This document shows, one piece after another, positions 52,991-63,411 of a stretch of DNA of 64,000 nucleotides. Every line of letters starts with the position of its first letter. Position 1 is the first letter of the stretch. This stretch comes from Anisus vortex. Taxonomy: Eukaryota; Mollusca; Gastropoda; Planorbidae. The stretch lies in assembly GCA_949126835.1 (NCBI GenBank), contig OX421506.1, positions 26,063,301 through 26,127,300 of the forward strand. The letters are read 5' to 3'. The notes beneath the pieces are model-generated. The model was not told where the DNA came from. It did no database searches and saw only the letters and a program-made list of their open reading frames with translations. Both the position numbers and the translations under genes were made by a program.

Positions 52991-53365
52991 AAACAAGAAA
53001 AAGTTTTAGATATAAAGTATTAATAATAATCTTTATTATCTGGAAGAAAAAGGTTTTTACAATTGTGAAATACATAGAATGAAAAATCTCTCTATTAAAA
53101 TTAAAATATTTTTGATAGGCTACTTACATAGAGTGCAATCATATATACGTGAATCAATCACAATTATACAGTTCAAATTACAGCAACCATAGTAGAGAAA
53201 AGCCATTTTTTTTTTCAATAATTAGGGAACAAAACAATTATTGTATCATTTTTTCGGTTTGCAGTCTTGTGACTTCTTCGGTAAAAGAATATATTCTATG
53301 CTAAGAGAGTTGAATGTAGGGTTTAGGTAGAGTGCATTAACAAGCAGGTGAAGACATACATATGA
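52991..53365. other. 3' flank of GIMAP-B
   Basis: AT-rich; nothing else recognised. Confidence 0.4.
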
Positions 53366-53520
53366 CGCCGGCTGGTCCTGCGGTTAGTTGACCGGACTGT
53401 CAACCAAAAACGAACTGACACGTCGTGGGTTCTATCCCTGCCACCGACCGATCTCTGTCGCCCTGCAGGAGTTTTGGGCCAATCTACTAGAGCATGCTAA
53501 TAGCATGATAGAAGCGCTAA
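53366..53520 (+). repeat. tRNA-derived SINE (family 2), copy 1
   Basis: GGTCCTGCGGTTAGTTGACC, GACTGTCAACCAAAAACGAA and GGGTTCTATCCCTGCCACCG match 60014-60140. The tRNA-like A and B boxes are spaced as in a Pol III promoter. Confidence 0.82.
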
Positions 53521-53999
53521 ATACAAACATAATTATTATTTTTATATACTGTATTGCAACAAAGTTAACTGTAAATAAAGTTGATGTTTTTGTTTTTCTG
53601 TACTAAGTTGGTTATTAACAAACTTCGAAACTATTGTTCATTCACAAAAAATATTATGTAACGCTTCCTCTTCAAAGATCACATATTCAATAAACGAAGA
53701 ATATAAGATAATAAATGATCCACGATTCTCAGAATACAAGTCTTACAACTTTATCTCTGGACACACAGGCAATTATAGTTTCACTGTAAAATATAAAATA
53801 TCTATGTAGCTCAGGTATTAATTCATATTAGCCACTAAGCTTATTCTAAATACGCAACACAGCCATCCGGGAGGTGGAGGGGACTAAATTTCTTTTATCC
53901 AATAATTTATTAAAACTTCAAGACATTAAAAACGCTATTGCGGGTCATGTACCAATTTTCAAAACGACCATCTATACGACAACCTTTTAAAAATAATAA
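53521..53999. other. Spacer
   Basis: Nothing recognised. Confidence 0.4.
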
Positions 54000-54146
54000 T
54001 GTGCCAAAGAAGAATATCTCATTCATTCAGCGTGCCAAAAGCCTAAAAGTAATCCTGCTCTATTCTTGAATTGACTTGCGCGTGCCATTGAAAATCATTA
54101 CGCGTGCCAAGTGTGACAGGCATGCCGTAGGTTGCCGACCCGTGAT
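54000..54146 (-). mobile_element. 200-bp MITE, shortened copy
   Basis: Family words TTCAGCGTGCCAAAAGCCTA, GCGTGCCATTGAAAATCATT and GTAGGTTGCCGACCCGTG are in the right order. The middle is shorter than in complete copies. Confidence 0.75.
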
Positions 54147-54597
54147 ATATTTTATCATAGAACCTAAAACGCTTTTAGTGACCACCAAACCAGCACGTCA
54201 GCAGCAAAGGCAGCTTGTTGAAATTTAGAGAGTAGCCTACTTGCTTTTCAATTAACAGAAAACGCCCATAGGCAAAATAATAGCCATTGCAATAATCAAC
54301 AAACTGGCAATTTATCTAATTGGTCTGATCAATTAACGTGTTCAATTTTTATTTTATTTATTGTTTATAATCTTTTTATTATGTCTTCACAAATGTGTCT
54401 TCCCAAATCAGTCAGAATATCTTATCTTTTTTATATGTTTATTTCTTATGCTAATGATTTTTGGCATTATCATATTTATTATGTCTTATTTATACATTGA
54501 CAAGGCACGATCTGTAAGACTGGTCATCCAAAAGTATAACTTAAAGTCTAAATATGCAAAACATAGACCGCTTGTAAGAAGAACATTTACAAATCCA
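54147..54597. other. Spacer
   Basis: No gene is supported; the 116-codon frame starting at 54361 runs from AT-rich sequence into the LINE 3' end and is not a gene. Confidence 0.4.
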
Positions 54598-54886
54598 GCT
54601 TACTCTGCGGATCCCTCGTGTGAGGCTAGTGTCCGCTGGCGAACGTTCATTTTCCTACGCAGGACCGTCCGCTTGGAATCACCTCCCACTACAGCTTTGC
54701 CAGAGCCCTAGCTATGACACCTTCAGGAGCCGGCTGAAGACTCACCTATTTCGTCAGCAGAATTAGCGTATTACTACATATTTCGTTGTCTGTCTGTATT
54801 CTGTAACTGTCGTCTGCGCATAGAACTGTCACCAACGGGATATGCGCTATATAAGCACCGTTATTATTATTATTATTATTATTATT
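54598..54886 (+). mobile_element. LINE 3' end, copy 2, with (TTA)n tail
   Basis: Nearly identical to 41262-41530, for example CTCTGCGGATCCCTCGTGTG and GCCGGCTGAAGACTCACCTA. The 3' end GCTATATAAGCACCG plus about nine TTA units is a short-repeat LINE tail. Confidence 0.9.
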
Positions 54887-56505
54887 AAATGTATTCATTT
54901 GTTTGTTGTTGAAAGCATGTCATACGAAAACGTATTTTTAAAAACATCAATGTAATTGTTTGAAAATATATGTCTATTAGCTTTAGTTGTGTGACAAAAG
55001 ATACATCTAATGTCTTTTTATTCTGTGAATGAAACTAAATAACAGTTTTTGTTTGTTTGTTTGTTGTTTGTTTTTTTGTGTTGTTCTTTTTCAATATGAC
55101 AAAAAATTTTTTCCGGTTTATGTCATTTCATCTTTTCACTCCTCCTTCACTTTTGAAAATACATTATTATACCCTGCATGTTTTTATTTTATTTTGGACT
55201 TGTGTAGAAATAACTATTTTAAAGTGCAATGAATGATAATAAATAGATTACGTTGCAAAACAACTACACTCCTGCAACTTCCCTCGACCATTTTATTATC
55301 AAACTACATTCGTGAGTGTACTTTTGTTTGTTGTGTTGTATTTCCGGCCCATCAACATCGAAGGTTATGTAAGGCGTTTTTGTTAACGTTGTTGTCATGT
55401 TTTTCTTGTATCCGTTTTATTGTTCTTATATCTTTTAATTCTGTAGTACAGTTGGATGTCTTTAATATAGTATTGCATTGCATTGCATTCCAACTGTACT
55501 TTTGTAATTATTTTTTTTTATATTGTATAGGTTTTGGTGCAAAAAGGACGCAAATGTATTTTCCCGAAGGTCTCAGCAAGCAAAGGAAAATGTGAATTAG
55601 AAATTTTTAGTGACTATCACCTATTCTATGGTGACTATAAGAATATATATTTGACTATACAAACAATTTCTGACCTATTTTAAAATATATGTCTATAAAT
55701 GAATAAAACTATAAATGAATTATAGATGAAATTTAAATAAGCATAGATTACAATAAAATCATTGACTACATTCCAAATATTATACTTTTGTATATTTATT
55801 CTTTTTACTTTATACGTACTTTTATATTAATCTTTTAGCCATTTATGAATTGAATTTAGTAATTGTGAAACTTCGAGTCAACTTTAATTTAATATCATTC
55901 TTCTACATGCTTAAAAGGTAGCAGTACTACCTAGAACAGACTTTTTTTAAAAATGTTTAATAAGTAAATATTGATCAAATTAGCTGAATTTTGCAGACTC
56001 TTTATGAACACATGAAGGTTTTATATTATGTTTTAGATTTTTTTATATTACAAATATTTAGGTCACAAATCTATTTTTAGTAACAGAGTGGACAAATTCA
56101 AGATCGAAAACATAAGGTACATTATTTAGCTGTAACTTTTCACCAAAGAATAAGAATAAGTTTATATTTGCACAATATCTTTCTCATAGCTAACCTATGT
56201 TGTGAACTACCACAGATGTTATATCCTAAAGCTTTCACCATTTATCTCTCCGCAAAAATGGCCTATTTTTATTTAATATTGTTCAACTATTAAAAAAGGA
56301 TAATTCACAAACTATGACAGATATGTCAAAGTTGATAGTTCACACTATAAACAATAATGTTTGAAGTCTGCACACAAAATTTGGTGATGATTGCTTGAAA
56401 AATGTGCAAGATATGACCCAAAAACCGCAATTTTCGTCAGTTTTTAAAATACTTTTTTTTGCCAAATTTATGAGCTCATTTACAGCAAAATTATGTCCAA
56501 CCACC
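54887..56505. other. AT-rich spacer
   Basis: 1.6 kb with no gene I can support. Frames at 55029-55232 and 55233-55595 have no recognisable motif. About 56300-56505 may be 3' flank of the transposon ORF at 56506-57755. Confidence 0.4.
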
Positions 56506-56559
56506 TTAGTGGCCCCCTGCTTGGTAGGGAAACCCTTCAGCTTCCTCCTGCTGCTCTTC

Positions 56560-57286
56560 TAGGGATGTTAAAACCGTTTTTTTTTTCAAAACCGGTTTTC
56601 GGATCTACAAAACCGGTTTAAAACCGGATTTCGGTTCCCCCCCTCCTGTGCATTGTCACAAGTCACAGGCTAGAAAAGCCAAATGTGCGTAGCTTTGTAG
56701 GAATATTTGAAAAATAGATCAAACTTAATTAGTGTTTGCAGGGTATTCAAGAGGATGATTTGTCTGAATACAATATGATTTTGCACACCTTACCATAACA
56801 TTCTTTAGAACAAAAATAAAATCTGGGCTAATTGATTAAACCCGATAGTAGCTTTTAATAGTGATAAAAAATGTGTACACCGTGGAATTAGATCTAGACT
56901 TGTAAAATAATGTATTGATGAAAATAATCGCGTGGCACCAATGAAAAGAATGTGTATTTAAAAGTGCCTTTCATAATAAAGCACAGACGCGGTTTCTAGC
57001 CGAATTGTTCAGGGTCAAAGGACAAAACTAGTTTGCGTCTCTTTATTGCGTACATCAAAGATTCCGTCGTCGTCGTCGGCATTCGTCAGTCTCGAGAGAC
57101 GATGGTGTAGCTTCATCAAACAGTAGCGGAAATCTAAAAGATGAATCGACAAGTAAAAAAAAAAAACCTGTTAATTGTAACTGTAACTTAACATTTGGTT
57201 TGATGTTGTTTTTATCGCAAGCCATATTTGGTATTTGGAGAAAAAAAGCCAATATCATAGACAAATTTGATTCATTTCAATCAGAA

Positions 57287-57330
<44 letters not shown>

Positions 57331-57454
57331 GGTGTGCTACTTGAAGTAATGATTACCTTCCAACCAACAAACCGAAATCCGGTTTTGAATTTCAAAACCG
57401 GTTTTCAGTTTCAAAACCGGAATCCGGTATTCCGGTTTTCGTTTAACATCCCTA
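56560..57454. mobile_element. 895-bp hAT-like MITE with perfect target duplication
   Basis: TGCTCTTC at 56552-56559 and 57455-57462 flanks ends TAGGGATGTTAAA and inverted TAGGGATGTTAAACG. Near both ends AAAACCGG-type words repeat (AAACCGGTTTTCGG, AAACCGGTTTTCAG), giving palindromic subterminal arrays. It contains a 41-A run at 57288-57328 and a repeat-like GTCAGTCTCGAGAGACGATG at about 57085-57105. Confidence 0.92.
57288..57328. repeat. Poly(A) tract, 41 bp
   Basis: Uninterrupted A-run inside the hAT-like MITE; it could mark the tail of a retroposed sequence. Confidence 0.97.
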
Positions 57455-57756
57455 TGCTCTTCTAAGGCAAGCCTCGTCCTCCTCTTTGCTCTTCTGGCCT
57501 CGAAAGATGCTGCAGTCGCCTATCGCTGAGCAGTGATGAAATGCAAGCAGTCTTTATATTCACAGAACTTGCATGCAAAACACACAGGATTCAGGTCCAT
57601 TTATTTCATTATGTCCAGAAGTGATGTTGCCAAATCATTGAAGATGGAGACTGCAATACTTACAGCACCTTGCACAACTGTCAATCCATGGTATCTGTTA
57701 TTTGGGCACAACCTCCATATCACGCTGTTTATGCTTTCGTTGGTCCAGCGGCCAAC

Positions 57757-57960
57757 TGTGTACAAAATATACTATTATAATCACTTATATTTCTTACACT
57801 ACCTCCTTCTTTCTGCCTCTTCCCCCACCCTCTATTCATGTCCAGACATTGAACGAGATAGCGTCGAACAGAATATCTAGCTTTAGTGCAGTTTGCAGGG
57901 AATTTTTAAAAAATCTGGTTCAAAACAAGCTCGCGAAACCACTTTTTCGAAAATCATTAT
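57757..57960 (+). promoter_or_regulatory. Third GIMAP-A/B-type leader: promoter and first exon
   Basis: Aligns with the GIMAP-A leader (34078-33889, minus strand) through AAAATATACT, TATAATCAC, TTTCTTACACTAC, GAGATAGCGTCGAACA, TGCAG(T)TTGCAGG and ATCATTA, and with the GIMAP-B leader at its 3' part (TCTGGTTC, AGCTCG, CATTATGTAAGCA). A GTAAGC donor follows at 57961. No GIMAP coding exon follows in the window. Confidence 0.68.
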
Positions 57961-58050
57961 GTAAGCAGCTTTATTTAGATATAATATATTATAGGCCTAT
58001 CCCTTTGATATTTTTATCTGTGTCTGGTATATAAATTGTCGTATTTCTAG

Positions 58051-58091
58051 ACAGCGACCCATATTAACATTGACTTTGCCTGCAATATAAG
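58051..58091 (+). other. Third leader: 41-nt non-coding exon
   Basis: Between GTATTTCTAG and GTAAGTGTTT. It matches the 44-nt GIMAP-A UTR exon (33769-33812) in both splice sites and in ACAGCGA, CC, TTAACATTG. Confidence 0.68.
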
Positions 58092-58193
58092 GTAAGTGTT
58101 TAGACAAACAATGTAAGAAAACAATATGCGATTTTTAAAAAATATCAAACTAATTTATTTTACAGCATATTTTATTTCTAAATTCATTCTAGA

Positions 58194-58262
58194 TCAGGGG
58201 TTGGCAACAGTCGGCCCGCGAGTCACAACACGGTCCGTCAAGCCTTTTAGCTTGACCTCACA
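58194..58262 (+). mobile_element. hAT MITE end fragment
   Basis: CAGGGGTTGGCAACAGTCGGCCCGC-type sequence resembles a hAT terminal repeat. It is cut off by the SINE that follows. Confidence 0.5.
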
Positions 58263-58266
58263 TGTC

Positions 58267-58460
58267 GGGGCACGCGTTCGACTGAAGTTTCGAAGGTTCT
58301 GGGTTCTGATGGGTACCTGACATTAGTTTGGGTAAAGTAAAGGCGTCTGGGCATTGTGCTGGCCAAACATCCCCTAGTAGACTCTGGCCACAGAAACTGA
58401 TAAACGCTGCTTCACCGGCCCTATAATCAATTTGGTCTGAAGGGTAGGCTACTATACTTT
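58267..58460 (+). repeat. SINE family 1, head deleted
   Basis: GCACGCGTTCGACTG then a jump to GATGGGTACCTGACATTAGT, followed by the full body to CAATTTGGTCTGAAGGGTA. Confidence 0.82.
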
Positions 58461-60013
58461 ATACTTTATAATAAACAATTTTAGCATAACAGACCCATAG
58501 ACGAAAAATTTATTATCCCTGTTTCATTCATATCAAGTTTTTTTTTTCTGTGGGCGCCTTATATATCAAGGAATATTGCTTCATCTTGTTATGAGTTGTT
58601 TGTTTTTATTATTGCACTTCAATACGTTTTTACAACAAAGTTACGCTGATATGCTAATTGGCTTGTTTAGTCGACCTAATTCGATTCCGAACCCAAAAAT
58701 GTTGAAAACACTTAAAATACATTTGTGTTTCATCGAATAGGGACAATGTTTTTAATATTTTATAGGCCTACTTCCTTTACGAGCACAAAGACTGTATTTA
58801 TTACTTTTAAAAATTAAATTGTTAATTATGTCAATTTTTATTCCTGAAGATTATCATAGTATCTTGTCTAAAGAGATTATAATAATAAAAAATATATAGT
58901 TATTTATTATGCACATAATGTGTATACGTTAGATTTCTACATTGTAACCTTTTCTTAGAACGAGTAAAATTTGACTTTTCACAATAATAGTAGATCGCAA
59001 CGTTGAAAAAACACATCTTTTTGATGAGAATAAACGTTTTTATTAATTTTTTTAAAAAGATGTTACATTAAATGATTGACCTTATAAAGCGATTTCAAAA
59101 TTGTGCTGTCACTGTTAGTGTGTTGTTGTTTTTTGTTGTTGTTGCTTTTTCTTTTGCTTCTGTTTATAGGAATAACCAACAACAATTTACAAAATATACA
59201 CATCCTCTTCCATTTAACGAATTCCTAAGTAGCCTGCTCCGGATTTTAATCAGACAGTGTCGAAGAAAAATAGTTGCGTTAACACTGTCTATTAATAAAA
59301 ATCCGTCAGGTAAAGTAATTGAAGATACTCGAAGAACCCATATGTCATCGTGGTTTTTCTGCTGACTTTTGATACCCAACTGACCCCTTAAAGATCTCTT
59401 AGGAATGTGGTGCAAGAGATAGATAATTTTACTTTGCCTATTCTGAGCTATGCCTTAAGTCTTAACTATAAGCTTGTTGCTTTTGATTCTGTTTGTTGTC
59501 TTTTTTTCCGCCCATTTTTTTTCCCTGACTGTGAATGAGTTTAGTCATGCGAAACATTCAGACACTAGTACATGTTTAGATCGAAGTTAGGGCTTGAAAA
59601 GGCAGTACACTTTGGAGGTTAAAGGGTCAGATATATACATTAGCTCTGTCCTTATTGAAAAACTTCAACCAAATCTGTACCTCAAAATACCACTCTTATT
59701 TTTTTTTTTAAAGCAATAGTTCTTATAAAGTTTTTTTTTAATACAGGTATGTTATTATGTGACTTTTAGTCCAACGGCCATGGCAAACAATGAGTTTTTC
59801 AAATTTTATTTTTTGAAAATTTGGAAATGATATTTCTTTCAGGTTGGTTAGTGGTGAAAATTGATATATCAATAACAATGTTTGGTTAATACAAATGACG
59901 GTTAAATTGCATCACTCAACCCTAAGAAATATGAAAGCTACTTTGAAGCTGTCCTTATCGTGCCCTCTTAATGTCTATCTATTACTGAAAACATGGGCGG
60001 TTTTGTCTACTAA
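58461..60013. other. Spacer
   Basis: 1.5 kb of AT-rich DNA. Overlapping frames at 59072-59365 (+) and 59164-59415 (-) are both open and motif-free, so neither is called. Confidence 0.4.
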
Positions 60014-60140
60014 ACGGCTGGTCCAGCGGTTAGTTCACCGGACTGTCAACCAATAACCAACTGACAGGCCGCGGGTTCTATCCCTGCCACCGACGGATCC
60101 CTGTCGCCCTGCAGGAGTTTTGGGCCTAGTGGACGTAATA
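60014..60140 (+). repeat. tRNA-derived SINE (family 2), copy 2
   Basis: GGCTGGTCCAGCGGTTAGTT and GGGTTCTATCCCTGCCACCG match 53366-53520; both continue through CCCTGCAGGAGTTTTGGGCC. Confidence 0.85.
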
Positions 60141-60801
60141 ATCTTCTATCTAGAAGGAACGTCTGTAAACTTATAAGATTATTTCTGTCGCTCTGCACGC
60201 TTTTGAAACTCGGATACTAAATTATCAGAAGGTCATTAAGCAGTGTTCACCGGTTTCTTTCACCCGAAGGATAGTTAGTAAGGGTTACACAAAACTATAT
60301 AAGGCAGGCAGTGGTGTAAGTGTTGTCGATATTTTTAAAGAGAGTTAAATGAGCTTCTTTCACTAACCCTTAACCAGTTAACTTTAATCCAATTATTTGT
60401 AAATAAGTTCAAGTATTCAATTCTTCATATGTTCATCGAGAGGCTTGAGAGTATTATTTACCTATATGGACAACAGAAGACCCGGGCCATAACAGTACAC
60501 ACGAGAGCTGTGAATACCTAGTGACCAATTCCAGACAATCTATTTAATTAACTTTATAAGTCCTTTAAATTAACTTGGCAAAACGCATTTCTGTTTTTTT
60601 TTACGGGCGACCGTGCAGATCTTTCGAACTCACCCACTTTTCGCCATGCTATCGAGCTTAATTTTCAAACACAGCCTTGTATCATTCGACAACATATTCT
60701 TTCATATCTTCAGCGGCGCCATTCATTCTAACACTACAAAATCAGTTTAAAAATGATTTTTTTTTTCATTCAAATATTTGGTTCGCGGGTTATATTCCTG
60801 C
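60141..60801. other. Spacer
   Basis: No feature recognised. Confidence 0.4.
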
Positions 60802-61855
60802 CTAGTGGCGTAGCTAAGGGAAAGGGGGCGATGGGGGCGGACCGTCCCGGGTGACAGCACATGGAGGGTGACACTATGTCACCTCCAACAAAATTTTTCA
60901 GCCAGGCTAAGGTGCGAAAATAGTCCGAAAATAGAATTGTGAATATTTTACTCTGTCGACCCATCGCTGGGATGTACTAGTGAAATACACAGGTCTAACA
61001 GTGAAGAGACTGTCCACAACTCGCTGGAGTGCACATGCTGATGCAGTGAAGCCAGTGATACAGAAGTTTATCCAGTTTGTGGAAACCATTGAAGCTCTGT
61101 GTGATGTCGAAGAAAGCGTCGAGACAAGAGGCGCTGCGCACAATCTGTTGCCAGCTATATGCGGCTTTTCTTTCATTTCGTTCTTGTTTTTCTGGGGTGA
61201 CGTTTTACAAGAAGTCGACTTAGAACAGAAGTACATGCAAACACCAGGTATTACTGTGGACATGGTTGCAAACAAACTAAGGGCTCTCGGTGTCTTTTTG
61301 GACGAGCAGCGTACGGAGGTTGTTGACAAATGCCGTTCAGCAGGAACTTGCGAAATGTGAAGAACTTGATAACCCTACAGAGAAGAGAATCATAAGAAAG
61401 AGAAGATTACCAGGAGAGGGGCCAATAGATGCTGGATTGTCATTGCAGCAGGAGACCAAGAGAACAATGTTAAAGTGTCTGGACAGTTTTCATATGGAGT
61501 TAGATACGAGAGGAAAGGCAGTGAATGACATTTTGCTGACTTTTTCTGCAGTTCAGCCAATACGAAGAAATACAATTTTCTGTTACCAAGCTCACAGCCG
61601 TGTATGATGAGCTGTCTGAAGCAGACCTTTGTCTAGAAATACCACGTCTAGGCGACACGACCTACAAGCAGCCAAAATAAACTTGGAGGAAGTCAAGCAC
61701 TGGACTGTAATGCAATTCCTACGGTTTATCATCAAGTGGGACTTTGTTGAATCATTGCCATATCTTACGCTGACTCTAAGATTCTTTCTGGCAATATGTG
61801 TTTCTGTGGCATCGTGTGAAAAAAGTTTCTCCAAAATGAAACTTATAATAAACAA
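60802..61855 (+). mobile_element. hAT transposon remnant, 3' part replaced by another repeat
   Basis: It begins TAGTGGCGTAGCTAAGGG (hAT-like end) with GTCCCGGGTGACA shortly inside. It then carries transposase coding remnants and stops inside the hATC domain at the edge of the 1.56-kb direct repeat (61853). No right terminal repeat remains. Confidence 0.8.
60925..61855 (+). pseudogene. hAT transposase remnant (ZMYM1/DUF4371-like)
   Basis: THRWDVLVKYTGLTVKRLST then TRWSAHADAVKPVIQKFIQF is the DTRWE-like region of ZMYM1-type hAT proteins. The frame continues to 61360, shifts at about 61335 into a frame with EKRIIRKRRLPGEGPIDAGL, and shifts again to 61629-61855, which has ICVSVASCEKSFSKMKLI, the hATC core. 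The N-terminal half with the first catalytic aspartate is absent. It is non-functional and is a different copy from the one at 40120, since the retained parts differ. Confidence 0.85.
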
Positions 61856-62560
61856 GCCGTTATGTGCCCGGTCCTCCGAACCGGCTAAAAGCTATGTTTA
61901 CATACACTCTAACTACTTAAGCAGTTATAATGAGACTGCCCGCATGACCTACGACATGAATTTAAACGTGAGGTAATGTCTAATTTGCCCGCTACAACAT
62001 AAAATTACCCGTTAAAATCATTACCCATTACCCATTATAACAATTAAAAAATTGCCCGTTATAAATTACGACGCAAATTAAAACGTAAATATATTTTGTT
62101 CTATTCATTGATAAAGAACATTCGACAGTATTTTTATTAAAAAAGAAAATGATTGTTTGATATGTTTTTTTACGACACGACAAACATTAAGTCGCAGACC
62201 TATGTTGTTTTGTTTTTGTTATTTGCTATTTATTTATTATTGTTGCTTTGGAAGCAAACTTAGAATTAAATTTTCTATTCAACATGTAAAACAATAACAA
62301 ATGAAACCCATATGAAATAATGTTTATAAAACGTATACGACACGAATTAAAACTTTAAAAAGTTAGTTCCGGCAATTTGAACATTGCCCGGCAAATTAAA
62401 CATTGCCCGGTAATATAAACATTGCCCGGTAATTTAGACATTGTCCGGTAATTTAAACATTGCCCGGTAATTTAAACATTGCCCGGTATTATAAACATTA
62501 CCCGGTAATTTAAACCTTGCCCGGTAATTTAAACAATGGTTGTTACCAAGGCGATAAGCC
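61853..62560. repeat. 1.56-kb-period direct repeat, copy 1
   Basis: From CAAGCCGTTATGTGCCCGGT onward this matches the stretch starting at 63412 with only scattered changes for about 590 bp, to the window end. A shortened relative is at 62835-62965. It contains the hairpin CCCGGTCCTCCGAACCGG and, at its end, a 19-bp tandem array. Confidence 0.9.
62385..62535. repeat. 19-bp tandem array ATTGCCCGGTAATTTAAAC
   Basis: About eight units with small variation. The same array restarts at about 63920 and runs off the window end. Confidence 0.92.
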
Positions 62561-62697
62561 TAAAGTTATAATGAGATTTCCCGCTTCACAGTTAATATAT
62601 ACGGCAATTAATAAAACCCCACCCGTTAAAAAGTTTATCGATGTATACGTCACAAATTTAAATGTGAATGACATTTTGTACGCCCGCTACAACCGAA

Positions 62698-62800
62698 ACG
62701 AACTGCAACGTGAAATATTGCCCGCTAGAAACGAATTGAAACGTGAAATATTGCCCTCTAGAAAAGAATTGAAACGTGAAATATTTCCCGCTAGAAAGAT
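62698..62800. repeat. 33-bp tandem repeat, 3 copies
   Basis: GAATTGAAACGTGAAATATT repeated three times. The open frame ELQREILPARN/ELKREILPSRK follows only from the 33-bp period. Confidence 0.9.
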
Positions 62801-63019
62801 TTTAATGCGTATACGCCCGCTTCAAACGAATTGAAAAAGCTAAAAGTTATGTTTACATACACTCTTACTACTCAAGCAGTTATAATGAGAATGCACGCAA
62901 CAACTACAAAAGTTTATATTTCGTATACGACACGAATTAAAACGTGAATATATTTTGTTCTATTCATTCATAAAATACATTAGCAAACATTGAAGCAAAG
63001 TTAATTTTAAATGAATACG

Positions 63020-63085
63020 CAAAATTTGATGACGTCATAACGAAAAGCCGGCTAGCTATCTCTGCGCAAACTTTGATGACGTCAT
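63020..63085. promoter_or_regulatory. Pair of palindromic TGACGTCA sites
   Basis: TTTGATGACGTCAT occurs twice, about 44 bp apart, each containing a perfect CRE-type palindrome. They lie between the two direct-repeat copies. Confidence 0.5.
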
Positions 63086-63345
63086 CCTGAAAAAATCTCA
63101 ACGCCATCCTTTTTTTATTTTTTTTAGCGCGATCGATCGAAAAACTATAAAAAGTTGGAACGGCAATTTTAACATGAACCCAAAATATGTCGTTTTATTC
63201 GCGTTTTTTGACCAAACTGACCACTGCGGTCATCTTATTTTTTTTAAAACCTTGACAGTGTTCACCGCCGTAACGCAAAGAATTTTTGTAGCAAATTTCA
63301 CGTTTTTATGTCCAGTATTTAAAAAGATTATGCGGTATGTACATA

Positions 63346-63390
63346 CCCAGCCAGCCAGCCAGCCAGCCACATACATACATACATATTCCT
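63346..63390. repeat. (CCAG)n and (CATA)n microsatellite
   Basis: CCAGCCAGCCAGCCAGCCAG is followed by CATACATACATACATA and then TTCCTTTTGAGATTTATATA, the kind of sequence often seen at a transposon 3' end. Confidence 0.92.
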
Positions 63391-63411
63391 TTTGAGATTT
63401 ATATATATACA

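Larger units (their letters stand above)
56506..57755 (-). pseudogene. Transposon-type ORF C-terminus, split by a hAT MITE
   Basis: From 57755 down, the minus strand reads GRWTNESINSVIWRLCP, then VQGAVSIAVSIFNDLAT, two stops, and FEARRAKRRTRLAL; it resumes on the far side of the MITE with EEQQEEAEGFPYQAGGH and a stop at 56506. The N-E-S-[IL]-x-S-x-[IL]-W motif and the basic tail ending E-G-x-x-Y-x-x-G resemble a repeated, uncharacterised metazoan transposon-encoded protein (possibly MULE- or Kolobok-related; from memory, not verified). It is truncated at its 5' side exactly where the GIMAP leader duplicate begins. Confidence 0.55.

Noticed and set aside
59072..59415. Small gene at 59.1-59.4 kb
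   Set aside because: Overlapping frames on both strands, no motif, no splice signals and no homology that I recognise.
62517..62834. 105-residue frame with ELKREILPSRK repeats
   Set aside because: It follows from the 33-bp tandem repeat and lies in satellite-like DNA.
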